Source: Selenomonas bovis DSM 23594 (GTDB taxonomy: Bacteria; Bacillota; Negativicutes; Selenomonadales; Selenomonadaceae). Taken from it: a stretch of DNA of 64,000 nucleotides. Each line of letters starts with the position of its first letter. Positions within the stretch are counted from its first letter, which is position 1. The stretch is taken from the NCBI RefSeq assembly GCF_000381005.1, contig NZ_KB908390.1, positions 1-64,000 on the forward strand. The letters are read 5' to 3'. Both the position numbers and the translations under genes were made by a program. Positions 1 to 7,842 of this stretch are shown in pieces. The notes under the pieces were generated by a model. The model ran no database searches, was not told where the DNA came from, and saw only the letters and a program-made list of their open reading frames with translations.

Positions 1-152
1 GGATGCTTCATGTACCGCTGCTTCCAGGTATAAAGCGAATTTACATTTATATCCAGCTCACGAGCTACTTGACTGGCAGGAATGCCACTCATTACACGCT
101 TGACTGCTTCTTCCTTAAATTCATTGCTATAGGTCTTTTGTTTCGTGGACAC
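1..152 (-). CDS. IS3-family transposase OrfA, N-terminal part (partial)
   Basis: Reading from a GTG at 152 toward position 1 gives about 50 residues beginning VSTKQKTYSNEFKEEAV and continuing through a helix-turn-helix of the IS3/IS911 OrfA type (ASQVARELDINVNSLYTW). This small DNA-binding protein recognises the IS ends and is normally followed by a frameshifted OrfB with the DDE integrase domain, which would lie outside the window. An AGGTGA ribosome-binding site lies just upstream, and the ATGs there run straight into stops, which favours the GTG. The gene is cut by the window edge. Confidence 0.7.
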   Translation of the reverse strand, partial: MSTKQKTYSNEFKEEAVKRVMSGIPASQVARELDINVNSLYTWKQRYMKH

Positions 153-200
153 TATCTCATCACCTCATGGTCTTATTTTACCATTCGTTTATAGTGTCCA
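1..200 (-). mobile_element. end of an IS3-type insertion sequence (runs off the window)
   Basis: The stretch holds the start of an orfA-type transposase on the minus strand. Its terminal sequence reads TGGACACTATAAACG inward from position 200. Only one end of the element is in the window, so the full element, its second inverted repeat and any target duplication cannot be checked. The IS family is inferred from the encoded helix-turn-helix protein. Confidence 0.6.
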
Positions 201-281
201 TCAAACGGGGTATAGGCCATGGCGCACAGGGCTCGCGCAACTCAAACAGAGCTGGATCTTGGAATCATTCAAGAGGTAGAG

Positions 282-527
282 ATGGAGACAGACTACAAGA
301 GGAAGGCTGCATCGTACTTCGAAGAGATGAGCACAGAAGAAAAAAACGATTTCTTCGTCAAAAAGAAATCGTTCATCTTCAATGTATTTGGTCATAACAA
401 GGATTTTAAGCTGGATAAGTATCTGCATCGTAAGGACAATGGGAAGCCTGATTGGCGCTACAATGAAGTGCGAGCTGCCCGCGATGTTATTGCCAGCATG
501 CTAAAAAATGGAGATCTGAAAATATAA
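282..527 (+). CDS. small hypothetical protein, probably a remnant
   Basis: This is a charged, lysine-rich protein of about 81 residues from the ATG at 282, which has an AGAGGTAG sequence upstream. An alternative ATG at 219 would add 21 residues, but a TAG stop lies directly before it. I recognise no domain. The gene begins 80 bp from the IS3-type end and is followed immediately by a good terminator, so it may be the 3' remainder of a longer gene cut by the insertion. Its base composition is AT-richer than the core genes to the right, in keeping with the accessory patch. Function unknown. Confidence 0.45.
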   Translation: METDYKRKAASYFEEMSTEEKNDFFVKKKSFIFNVFGHNKDFKLDKYLHRKDNGKPDWRYNEVRAARDVIASMLKNGDLKI

Positions 528-562
528 GAGACTACCCAATTGTGATCGGTAGTCTCTTTTTT
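526..562 (+). terminator. intrinsic terminator after the small orphan gene
   Basis: The stem AAGAGACTACC pairs with GGTAGTCTCTT across an 11-base loop and is followed by a T-run. It overlaps the stop codon of the preceding gene. Confidence 0.8.
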
Positions 563-676
563 GGGTACGACAAATACGGACTGGAAAAAACTTGAATGAG
601 ATATAAATGTTTGGCGAAATATTTTTGCGTGATGGCCCTCTCTGCCCATCGGCAATACCGATGCTATCAAGCCCCT

Positions 677-1531
677 TTAAAATACTAAATTATCAAAAAT
701 TCGTTTTGCCGCCTCCGCAATCATAGCGTCGTCAGATTTTGCATTTTTTTCCGTGCGGCGCGACATTATCGCCATGACAATGGGTTTGCGATTGGGCGGA
801 TAAATCACGGCAATATCATTCCGCGCCCCATAATCGCCTGAACCGCTCTTGTCGATAACTTTCCAACCTTGCGGAGTTTCTGCCTTGATAAGCGTGTCGG
901 TTATGGAATTGTCGCTCATCCAATCAATCAGCAGTTTTTTCTTGTCGTCGCTCAAAATATCGCCGAATATATAGACTTGCAAATTTTTTACCATCTGTCT
1001 CGGTGTGCTAGTATCACGATTATCTTTTGGATTGAAAAGATTAAGTTCAGGTTCATTTCGCGCAGGTTTGGTAGTTTTGTCGCCAATATTTTTAAGTGCC
1101 ACCTTGAAATTTTCCACGCCGCCGATCTCCTGCAAAATTAAATTTGCCGCCGTGTTGTCACTCCACCTGAGCGATGCCGAACAAATTTCCGCCAGCGTCA
1201 TGCCATCAGCAACATGGTCTTTGGTGATTGGCGCGTAGGACAAAATATCTTCCGCCGAAAACTTACGAATTTCATTCAAATCGGAGGTATTTTTTTGTCT
1301 TAGCAATTCTGCGGCCGTAAAAACTTTGAGTGTCGAGCAGTAGGAAAAACGCGTATCAGGTTTGTAGCAAATTTTTTTTCCATTCTCCATGTCAACGGCG
1401 TAAACACCAATCACGGCGTTATATTTATTTTCCAGATCAGCAAGATTTAATTTCTGCCGCGCTTGACAATCCTGAAGGCAGAAAACCATCAAGCCACAGA
1501 TTATCAAAAACAAAAAACAAAATTTCTTCAT
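677..1531 (-). CDS. class A beta-lactamase, ACI-1-like
   Basis: This secreted serine beta-lactamase hydrolyses beta-lactam antibiotics in the periplasm. All class A motifs are visible: S-T-L-K at residues 66-69 (Ambler 70-73), S-D-N at 124-126 (Ambler 130), E-P-E-L-N at 160-164 (the Glu166 motif) and K-S-G at 228-230 (Ambler 234). A Cys precedes the catalytic Ser, but the Cys238 partner of KPC/SME-type carbapenemases is replaced by Gly. An N-terminal hydrophobic stretch of about 20 residues is a signal peptide. The length of 284 aa equals what I recall for ACI-1 of Acidaminococcus, a Negativicutes enzyme reported on transposons; identity to ACI-1 is inferred, not computed. A GGAGG site lies just before the ATG. 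The gene is AT-rich compared with the core genes, which suggests transfer. Confidence 0.9.
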   Translation of the reverse strand: MKKFCFLFLIICGLMVFCLQDCQARQKLNLADLENKYNAVIGVYAVDMENGKKICYKPDTRFSYCSTLKVFTAAELLRQKNTSDLNEIRKFSAEDILSYAPITKDHVADGMTLAEICSASLRWSDNTAANLILQEIGGVENFKVALKNIGDKTTKPARNEPELNLFNPKDNRDTSTPRQMVKNLQVYIFGDILSDDKKKLLIDWMSDNSITDTLIKAETPQGWKVIDKSGSGDYGARNDIAVIYPPNRKPIVMAIMSRRTEKNAKSDDAMIAEAAKRIFDNLVF

Positions 1532-1554
1532 AATAACCTCCTACTATCTGTTGA

Positions 1555-1580
1555 ACGACCCGCCAAATTCAGCGGGTCGT
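1555..1580. other. hairpin in the beta-lactamase leader
   Basis: ACGACCCGC pairs perfectly with GCGGGTCGT over an 8-base loop, between the bla start codon and the IS4 end. It has no T-run on the bla strand, so it is more likely a leader hairpin or old element boundary than a terminator. The bla promoter should lie in or near the IS4 terminal repeat just beyond, but I could not assign a convincing -35/-10 pair. Confidence 0.5.
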
Positions 1581-1604
1581 ATTGGCTATAATATACATAA
1601 GCAT

Positions 1605-3193
1605 CTCAAACTTCCCACATCACCAACACTGTTCATATGAGAACAGCAAAAGGATTTCGGGGAAATAAAAAGGCGTAAAGCCTATCCTTGTCGAAAATAG
1701 ATATAGCAATAAACCATCCGAAAAGGAGCTTTACGCTATGTCTATTCTATCATAAAATCATCCAGTTGAAAACCAGGTTGCCAATTCTATCTCTCGCTTT
1801 CTTTCAGATTTTCAGGTCATCCGCTTATTCCGTGCCTGTGGCTGCGTCAAGACGAAAGGCATTTCCGTCGAGTTCCTTTTCGCCTACATCCTCGGCAATG
1901 CCTTCCGCTCTTCCAGCTTCTACATGCAGCAACGCATGCAGGAACTGCGGGGATGCTTTTCCAAGAACACGTATTACCGTTTTCTTTCCAATCCTCATGT
2001 GAACTGGCTGCATTTCACGACACGACTGGCTGTGAGGATTATCGAGCAGTTCCTGAAGCCACTGACTTCCGAGAATCGGAGGGAGTGCTTCGTCATCGAT
2101 GATTCTCTTTACGAGCGTGCCGGTTACAAGCGCACAGAGCTTGCGGCTCGTGTATTCGACCATGTATCCATGCGATACAAGAAGGGATTCCGCCTCTTGA
2201 CGCTTGGCTGGACAGATGGCGCTTCCTTCCTCCCTGTGAATTCCGTGCTGCTCTCCTCGACGAAGGACGAGAACATTCTCGGCAAGAGATGTTCCTTTGA
2301 CCATCGGACGCTCTCACATAAACGCCAAGAGATGGCATGTGAGAAGGCAACGACTGTCATGATCCACTTGCTGAAGGAGGCGCTTGACGCAGGGGCTTCC
2401 GCGCGCTACGTCCTCTTTGACAGCTGGTTTTCCAGCCCGCGGCAGTTGCTCGATGTCCTTGCGCTCAAGCTTCATACCATCGCCATGATCAAGCGAAGTT
2501 CCAAGCGTCACTATGAGTTTGAGAGGAAACGTATGACCGTCAAGCAGATTTTTGCCGCTTGTAAGAAGCGGCGCGGGCGTTCCAGGTACCTCCTGTCTGT
2601 CCCTGTGAAAATTTCAGCGAAGGACGCGGAGGGCCGTGAGGAAACAGCTGAGGCGAGAATTGTCTGCGTGCGTAATCGTCAGAATCGGAAGGATTGGATT
2701 GCCATCATCAGCACGGATATGAGCCTCAGTGAGGAGGAAATCATCCGCCTTTACGGGAGACGCTGGGACATCGAGGTGTTCTTCAAGACATGCAAGAGCT
2801 ATCTGCATCTGCGCAGCTATCACGGGCTGTCCTATGATGCGCTTACCGCACATGTGGCGTTTGTCTTTACGCGTTACATGATGCTATCTGTGACAAAGCG
2901 GAAGGATGAGGATGAGCGCGCCATCGGCGAACTGTTCTATCTGATGGTGAAGGAAATAGCCGACGTAACGTTCCAGCAGTCCATGATGATTTTGCAGGAG
3001 GTGATGCTGGCTAGTATCAAGACGGTGTTCCATGCGACCGATAAACAGCTGCAAGTAATTGCACAGGATTTCGTCAACAGACTACCGGAATATATGCGTA
3101 GTGCACTACAAAAGTCTGCGGCTTGATAATGCTTGTTGCTGAGAGCCGTATGGTTATGGGAAAAGCTCATGTTTTTCATGTGGGAAGTTTGAG
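1605..3193 (+). mobile_element. IS4-family insertion sequence, about 1.59 kb
   Basis: Perfect 16-bp terminal inverted repeats bound the element: CTCAAACTTCCCACAT at 1605-1620 and its complement at 3178-3193. Inside is one DDE transposase gene. The bases flanking the two ends do not match, so I see no target-site duplication, which suggests an old or rearranged insertion. It sits upstream of the beta-lactamase, where an IS end often provides promoter elements. Confidence 0.85.
1756..3126 (+). CDS. IS4-family DDE transposase with an early in-frame stop
   Basis: The frame encodes a DDE transposase. Catalytic acidic residues are at IDDS (2098-2103), FDSWFSSP (Asp codon 2419) and RRWDIEVFF (Glu codon 2773). 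Homology-like N-terminal sequence extends upstream of the first internal ATG (1924), back to 1756. The only ATG with a strong ribosome-binding site (AAAAGGAG) is at 1738, in the same frame, but after five codons it meets TAA at 1753-1755. No ATG, GTG or TTG occurs in frame between 1756 and 1924. The gene is therefore either inactivated by a nonsense mutation or translated only from a poor internal start. The element's inverted repeats are intact, so it could still be moved by a related transposase. Confidence 0.8.
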   Translation, partial: NHPVENQVANSISRFLSDFQVIRLFRACGCVKTKGISVEFLFAYILGNAFRSSSFYMQQRMQELRGCFSKNTYYRFLSNPHVNWLHFTTRLAVRIIEQFLKPLTSENRRECFVIDDSLYERAGYKRTELAARVFDHVSMRYKKGFRLLTLGWTDGASFLPVNSVLLSSTKDENILGKRCSFDHRTLSHKRQEMACEKATTVMIHLLKEALDAGASARYVLFDSWFSSPRQLLDVLALKLHTIAMIKRSSKRHYEFERKRMTVKQIFAACKKRRGRSRYLLSVPVKISAKDAEGREETAEARIVCVRNRQNRKDWIAIISTDMSLSEEEIIRLYGRRWDIEVFFKTCKSYLHLRSYHGLSYDALTAHVAFVFTRYMMLSVTKRKDEDERAIGELFYLMVKEIADVTFQQSMMILQEVMLASIKTVFHATDKQLQVIAQDFVNRLPEYMRSALQKSAA

Positions 3194-3249
3194 TCATATG
3201 ATATGGTCCTTGTCTTTCTTTACACAGCCTTGGTTTCCATCTTCGTCAT

Positions 3250-3969
3250 TTATCCCCGCAGATGCCGCATAAACGTCCGATAGTAAATCCCAAGCAATAC
3301 GGCTGCGAGAATCCAGGAGAGGGGGTAGCAGAGGAGGAGATTCGCGAAGGTGCGGTAGGAGGGGAAGACGAGGAAGACCCAGGCGAGGCGGGAGCCGCAG
3401 ATGGCGAAGAAGGCGATGACGGCGGGGCCGATGCTGTTGCTGTAGCCGCGCAGGGCGGCGGAGAGGGTGTCGCCGATGGCGCAGAGAAAGCTGAAGGCGA
3501 CGACGTACTCGATGCGCGTCTCCGCGAGACGGATGACCTCGGGATCGCTGGTGAAATAGGAAAAGATCGCGTGCATGGTGAGCAGCGCGAAGATGCCGTT
3601 GAGGAGCGCGATGATGACGGCGAAGGCGAGGCAGAGCGCGGCGACGGCGAGGCCGGTGAAAAGGGCGAGCAGGATGGCGGCGTGGACGGTGCGGGAGGCG
3701 TCGCGCAGCCTGCCTGCGCCGAGCGCCTGCGCGATGAGGACGTTCGCACCGAGCGAGAGACCGAGGAAGAGGTAGATGATGAGACCGACGAGCGGCGTGT
3801 TGTTGCCGACGGCGGCCATGGCGGCCGCGCTGTCATAGCGGCCGAGGATCAGCGTGTCGGCGGCGTTGAAGAGCTGCTCGAAGATGCCGGTGAGCACGAG
3901 CGGGATGGCGAAGACGATGATTTTATTCCATAGAGTGCCGTGCAGCATATCGATTTCTCTGGCGGACAT
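3250..3969 (-). CDS. MATE-family transporter with a large internal deletion
   Basis: The first about 115 residues match the N-lobe of MATE multidrug/Na+ antiporters (MSAREIDMLHG start, then the FAIPLVLTGIFEQLFNAADT helix and GLSLGANVLIAQALGAG). The remainder matches the end of the C-lobe (FTSDPEVIRLAETRIEYVV, SAALRGYSNSIGP, and the closing helices). MATE proteins are usually about 450 aa; this one is 239 aa, so roughly 200 central residues are missing with the frame intact. The start at 3969 has a GGAGG site six bases upstream; a longer frame to 4047 lacks one. A half-size protein of about six helices is unlikely to work as a normal MATE pump and may be a decaying gene. Confidence 0.75.
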   Translation of the reverse strand: MSAREIDMLHGTLWNKIIVFAIPLVLTGIFEQLFNAADTLILGRYDSAAAMAAVGNNTPLVGLIIYLFLGLSLGANVLIAQALGAGRLRDASRTVHAAILLALFTGLAVAALCLAFAVIIALLNGIFALLTMHAIFSYFTSDPEVIRLAETRIEYVVAFSFLCAIGDTLSAALRGYSNSIGPAVIAFFAICGSRLAWVFLVFPSYRTFANLLLCYPLSWILAAVLLGIYYRTFMRHLRG

Positions 3970-4090
3970 GAGATTCCTCCCTGAATTGGATATTGGTTCT
4001 GCCGGGACGGCAGGGATATACACTGTGCAGTGCGCGCTGTGACGCATCTCCCATCATGTCGTGGAGACGGATGTGATTTGTGGGGGCGTA

Positions 4091-5770
4091 TCACGGCACG
4101 ACGCGCGCGAAGAAGGGCTGCGCCGTGAGGTCGATCTCGAAGGTGCGCGGCCACGGGAAGCCGGCGCTCGCGCGCAGGTCGTAGATGGCGAGCATCTCAT
4201 CCGTGCCTGGTACGGGGAATGGGGCGCGAAGGGAGCGCGTCTGCTTGTAGACAGCGACTTGCGCGGCGAGTCGCCGCTGCAGCATGGCGGTTGCCCAGCG
4301 GTGGTTGTGCTCGAGGTCGAGATCGGCGGTGTTCGTGTAGCCAGCCTTTTTGAGCGCGCGGTTGATGGGGTCGATGTCTTCCTTGAGGTAGAAGTAGTCC
4401 TCGAGGATGCGTCCTTGGAGGAACGTCTCATTCGCCATCGCGCCCGCTTCTCTCTGTTCTTTGCTTGTGTCCGGCCGCTGTGCGGCGAGGGCGAGGGAGG
4501 CCTCCGCGAGCGCCGTGCCGACGGCGTTGCTCGTCGTGTTCCAGCCCGCGTAGGCGGTGAGGCGCGTGAGCGGGAAGTCTCGCGCGAGGAGCAGCGGCAG
4601 CAGCGGCTCGCGCGCATCGAAATGCTTGCTGAGGTCGACGAGCGCCGTCGGTTTTTCGCGCTCGACGAGCCCGCTGAGCGCTGTGCAGGCCGCGGCGCGG
4701 GCATCGAGGGAGCCCTTTTCCGCGTCGCTCGCGATCAGGTAGAGGACGAGGTCGGCGTCCTCGGGGGTATCGACGCGGCGGCCGCCGATGAGGCGGATCT
4801 TCTCGTCCGCGGTCGCGTCCACGGAGACGGCCATGTAGGGCATGACGCGCGCAGCGGCCGCTGGCTCCGCGTAGGCGACGAAGACGCGTGGGGAGAAACC
4901 CTGCTGCTCGTTCACGCAGGCGGCGAGGAGCGTCTGTGCGATTTCGTCGGCGCCGTGCGTGAGCGTGACGCGCGCGCGCGCACCGCTCGCCTCGATGGCC
5001 TGCTGCAGGCGGTATTTCTCGATGTTCGGGATGCCGTAGGGCTCGCCGTCGTCCTGGCCGAGCACGAGGCGGGCGAGGGTGCCGTCCTCGGTGAGGGCGA
5101 TGAGCTTTTCGTTGAGGCGGGCGTTCTCGTCGAAATGGCCCTCGTAGGCGGCGAGGCTTGCATCGGAGATCTTCGCGCGCAGGCGGTCGCGCTCGGCCGT
5201 ATCGATGGCGAGGCCCGCGGCTTCTCTGCCGACGAGGCGGGAGTAGGCGATGAGCACGCGCCGTTCCTCGTAGCCGTCGATGGTGTCCTGCGGCGTGAGG
5301 CGCGGCAGGATGCTGAAGGCATAGATGCGGGCCGTCGGCTGCGCAGCGTGGAGCGCGCGCAGATAGGCGACGAGCGCGTCCTGCGCCGTCTCCGTCGCCG
5401 TGTGCTCGCGCGCGGCGAGCAGGCCGCCGTAGAGGAGCTGGTCGATGGAAAGGAGCACGGTGTCGCCGGGCGCGATGGTCTCCTGGAGCCAGGCGCGAAG
5501 CCCCGCTGTGTCGCCGGGCGCGGAGTAGTAGTCCATGAGCGCGCCGGGCGGCGTCACGACGTCGCGCCCCGCGATGCGGCCGAGCGCGGCGACGTGGGCG
5601 CGGCAGGGCGGGCGGCTGTCGAGCGGCACGAGGAGCACGCGTCCCTGCGGCGCGCGCTCAGAGGCGACGGGCGTGAGGGTGGGCTGCGGGTGGATGGCGA
5701 GGTGCCAGAGGCCGAGCGCGAGGGCGAGCAGCAGGGCGAGCAGCAGCAGGCCGCGCTTTCGTTTGGACAA
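4091..5770 (-). CDS. DUF4127 family protein
   Basis: This protein of about 559 residues matches the DUF4127 family of Firmicutes. Hallmarks are the early LLVPLDSRPPC motif, DTVLLSIDQLLYGGLLAAR, DGEPYGIPNIEKYRL and the AYAGWNTTSNAVGTALAEA segment. An N-terminal helix (LLLLALLLALALGLWHLA) suggests a membrane anchor or signal with the bulk outside the cytoplasm. I chose TTG at 5770 because AAAGGA lies ten bases before it; an in-frame ATG at 5845 is also possible. The biochemical role is not established; the family resembles substrate-binding or alpha/beta hydrolase-like folds, but that is not visible here. The gene is divergent from rsmD. Confidence 0.8.
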   Translation of the reverse strand: MSKRKRGLLLLALLLALALGLWHLAIHPQPTLTPVASERAPQGRVLLVPLDSRPPCRAHVAALGRIAGRDVVTPPGALMDYYSAPGDTAGLRAWLQETIAPGDTVLLSIDQLLYGGLLAAREHTATETAQDALVAYLRALHAAQPTARIYAFSILPRLTPQDTIDGYEERRVLIAYSRLVGREAAGLAIDTAERDRLRAKISDASLAAYEGHFDENARLNEKLIALTEDGTLARLVLGQDDGEPYGIPNIEKYRLQQAIEASGARARVTLTHGADEIAQTLLAACVNEQQGFSPRVFVAYAEPAAAARVMPYMAVSVDATADEKIRLIGGRRVDTPEDADLVLYLIASDAEKGSLDARAAACTALSGLVEREKPTALVDLSKHFDAREPLLPLLLARDFPLTRLTAYAGWNTTSNAVGTALAEASLALAAQRPDTSKEQREAGAMANETFLQGRILEDYFYLKEDIDPINRALKKAGYTNTADLDLEHNHRWATAMLQRRLAAQVAVYKQTRSLRAPFPVPGTDEMLAIYDLRASAGFPWPRTFEIDLTAQPFFARVVP

Positions 5771-5848
5771 GGGGATCAGTTCCTTTCTAGTGTGTTCGCG
5801 CCGCTGAACGGCGAGGATGTTGTTACATATCTCATAGTATATCATGGT

Positions 5849-5877
5849 TCACGAACGCAGGAAAATATGATAGAATA
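5849..5877 (+). promoter_or_regulatory. candidate sigma-70 promoter for rsmD-coaD
   Basis: TTCACG at 5849-5854 and TAGAAT at 5872-5877 are separated by 17 bp in the divergent region before rsmD. The -35 box is weak. Confidence 0.4.
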
Positions 5878-5973
5878 AGTAGTGTTTGAAATCTTTACGG
5901 AGCGCGTATGATATGCGCTGCTCCGCAAGGGCCCGCCGCATATCGGCGGGCCCGGGAAGGTGGGAATCTCCCC

Positions 5974-6552
5974 ATGAGAATCATCACGGGGCGGGCCCGC
6001 GGGACGCGCCTCAAGACGCCGCGGGGAATGGCGGTCACGCGGCCGACCTCGGACCGGGTGAAGGAGTCGCTTTTCAGCATCCTCGGTTCGCTCGTCGCGG
6101 GGCGGCGGGTGCTCGATGTCTTTGCGGGTACGGGCAGCCTCGGCCTCGAGGCGCTTTCGCGCGGGGCGGCGGCGGCGGTGCTCGTCGACGCGGTGACGGC
6201 GCCGCTTTTGCGGGAGAACGTCCGCCGCTGCCATTTCGAGCAGGCGGCGGAGGTGCTCTCGCTCGACGCGTTCGCAGCGCTCGCGAGACTCGAGCGGGCG
6301 GGGCGCACGTTCGACCTCGTGTTCTGCGATCCGCCTTATCACAAGGGGCTTTTCGAGCGGGCGCTGGCTTTCTTTGACGGTGGCCATCTGCTCGCGGAAA
6401 ACGGCATCCTCGTCGTGGAACACGGCGGGGATGAGGACGCGCTGCCGGAGCTTGCCGCGCTCGTCCGCGTGGACGGGCGGCGCTACGGCAAGACGACGCA
6501 GCTGTCCTTTTTCCAGCGGCGGAGTTTCGTGGAGGTGGATGCAGGTGAGTGA
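5974..6552 (+). CDS. rsmD: 16S rRNA (guanine(966)-N(2))-methyltransferase RsmD
   Basis: RsmD methylates G966 of 16S rRNA in the assembled 30S subunit using SAM. The protein of 192 aa starts MRIITGRARGTRLKTPRG, the family N-terminus. It shows PTSDRVKESLFSIL, the SAM-binding loop VLDVFAGTGSLGLEALSRGA and the catalytic DPPY motif (FCDPPYHKG). The start at 5974 has GGAAGGTGGG upstream; a longer frame from 5908 lacks a good site. It is directly followed by, and slightly overlaps, coaD, the usual rsmD-coaD pairing in Firmicutes. Confidence 0.92.
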   Translation: MRIITGRARGTRLKTPRGMAVTRPTSDRVKESLFSILGSLVAGRRVLDVFAGTGSLGLEALSRGAAAAVLVDAVTAPLLRENVRRCHFEQAAEVLSLDAFAALARLERAGRTFDLVFCDPPYHKGLFERALAFFDGGHLLAENGILVVEHGGDEDALPELAALVRVDGRRYGKTTQLSFFQRRSFVEVDAGE

Positions 6553-7039
6553 GAGAATCGCGGTTTGTTCCGGCAGTTTCGACCCGGTCACGATCGGCCA
6601 TGTCGATATCTTCGAGCGGGCGAGCCGCATGTTTGACGAGCTGGTCGTCTGTGTGTTCCACAACATCAGGAAGCAGTCGTATTTCACCATCGACGAGCGC
6701 CGTGCGTTCCTCGAGCAGGCGACGGCGCACCTCCCTAATGTGCGCGTGGATGCCTTTTCCGGGCTGCTCACGGACTATATGCGCTCCATCGGCGCGCATA
6801 TCATCGTGCGGGGCGTGCGCTCGGTCAAAGACCTCGAGTATGAGGAGAACGAGGCGCATATGCTGCATCACCTCGATGCGTCGGTAGAGACGGTGTTCCT
6901 GCTGACGAACCCGGCGTATTCCTTCGTGAGCTCCTCGGGCATCCGGGAGCTCGCCGCGTTCCGCGGCGATGTGCATGGCCTCGTGCCGGCGTGTGTGGAG
7001 AGAGCTGTCAGGGCCAGGTGGTCGGCAGAGAGTAGATAA
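6545..7039 (+). CDS. coaD: phosphopantetheine adenylyltransferase CoaD
   Basis: CoaD transfers AMP to 4'-phosphopantetheine in the fourth step of coenzyme A synthesis. Nucleotidyltransferase motifs are present: CSGSFDPVTIGHVDI near the start (the T/HxGH motif as TIGH), RGVRSVKDLEYE and the closing SFVSSSGIRELAAF. Length is about 164 aa, normal for the family. Two starts compete: ATG 6539 lies only three bases after GGAGG, while GTG 6545 lies nine bases after it and gives the usual N-terminus, so I prefer GTG. The gene overlaps the end of rsmD. Its TAA stop is also the first three bases of a dispersed repeat. Confidence 0.93.
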   Translation: MSERIAVCSGSFDPVTIGHVDIFERASRMFDELVVCVFHNIRKQSYFTIDERRAFLEQATAHLPNVRVDAFSGLLTDYMRSIGAHIIVRGVRSVKDLEYEENEAHMLHHLDASVETVFLLTNPAYSFVSSSGIRELAAFRGDVHGLVPACVERAVRARWSAESR

Positions 7040-7085
7040 GGAAGCGCTGATGCAAAGGCAGCGTGCCGAATGAATCCGTGGTTCC
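7037..7085. repeat. short, internally deleted copy of the TAAGGAA..GCTGATT intergenic element
   Basis: It begins TAAGGAAGCGCTGATG and ends with a segment closely matching the other terminus of the full-length copies near 37.3 and 39.0 kb (GCAAAGGCAG, then GTGCCGAA, then a TTCC end). Only the two ends are present, about 49 bp in total. The first TAA is the coaD stop codon. Confidence 0.6.
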
Positions 7086-7109
7086 GTAAATATAAAAGAG
7101 GTAGAAAAG

Positions 7110-7841
7110 ATGTCATCCAAAAAACTAGCCAAGAAGAATGCCGCAGCGCGCGTGAGTCCCTCGGGGCGCGACGCGACCTCTCGCGTGGAGGAGACGCTCA
7201 ACAAGGTGGAGGATCTCGTGGTCAATTCCTCGCATCTGCCGCTCACGGGCAAGAGTATGATCGATGAAAACGACCTCATCCATCTCGTGGAAGAGCTCCG
7301 TCAGGATCTGCCGCTCGAGCTCAATCACGCGCGGGAGATCATGGAGAAGGAAACGGAGATCATCGAGCAGGCGCATCGTGAAGCGGACGAGATCATCCAG
7401 AAGGCGAAGGACTACGCGGCGGGGCTCGTTGCCAAGGAGACTGTGGTGACAGAAGCTCAGGCGAAGGCGCGGGAGATCGAGGCGCAGTCCGAGGAAAAGG
7501 CGCGCGTGCTCGTCGAGCAGGCGCAGCAGCAGCGCGCGGAGGTGCTCGCGCGCACGCGCGAGGAGTCGAAGCAGCTGCGCGACGCGGCGGATACGTATGT
7601 GAACCAGGTATTCGACCAGCTCATCGGCCACGTCGCGGATACGGCGAAGTTCGCGCAGCAGTCTGTGAACTATCTGCAGCAGTCGGTGTCGAGCATCGAC
7701 CAGGCGCGCGGCACGCTGCAGCAGGCCAAGGAGCAGATGAACCGCGGCGCGGCCGAGGCGGCTGCTGCGGCGGAGGACGCGTTGCCAGAGGAGGCGGCGC
7801 CTGCCGAGGAGCATGTGGCCGCGGGAAAGGCAGAGGCCTGA
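7110..7841 (+). CDS. hypothetical coiled-coil protein
   Basis: This is a cytoplasmic protein of 243 aa with no signal peptide. Residues about 65-215 are rich in Glu, Gln, Ala and Lys in heptad-like order (LNHAREIMEKETEIIEQAH onward), predicting a long coiled coil reminiscent of ATP synthase b-subunit or DivIVA-like proteins. The tail is Ala/Glu-rich and low complexity. AGAGG lies before the ATG. It lies between coaD and larB, with larB starting just after its stop, so it is probably co-transcribed. No enzymatic motif is visible; a scaffold or cell-envelope role would be a guess. Confidence 0.75.
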   Translation: MSSKKLAKKNAAARVSPSGRDATSRVEETLNKVEDLVVNSSHLPLTGKSMIDENDLIHLVEELRQDLPLELNHAREIMEKETEIIEQAHREADEIIQKAKDYAAGLVAKETVVTEAQAKAREIEAQSEEKARVLVEQAQQQRAEVLARTREESKQLRDAADTYVNQVFDQLIGHVADTAKFAQQSVNYLQQSVSSIDQARGTLQQAKEQMNRGAAEAAAAAEDALPEEAAPAEEHVAAGKAEA

Positions 7842-7842
7842 G

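Noticed and set aside
677-1531. carbapenemase-type enzyme because of Cys before the catalytic Ser
   Set aside because: The partner Cys238 is Gly here, so the typical disulfide cannot form.
1590-3210. target-site duplication of the IS4-family element
   Set aside because: Bases outside the two inverted repeats (..AAGCAT and TCATAT..) do not match at 8-12 bp.
4061-5878. 605-residue frame on the plus strand
   Set aside because: It is the complement of the DUF4127 gene, rich in Arg, Glu and Val as expected for a GC-rich shadow, with no recognisable domain.
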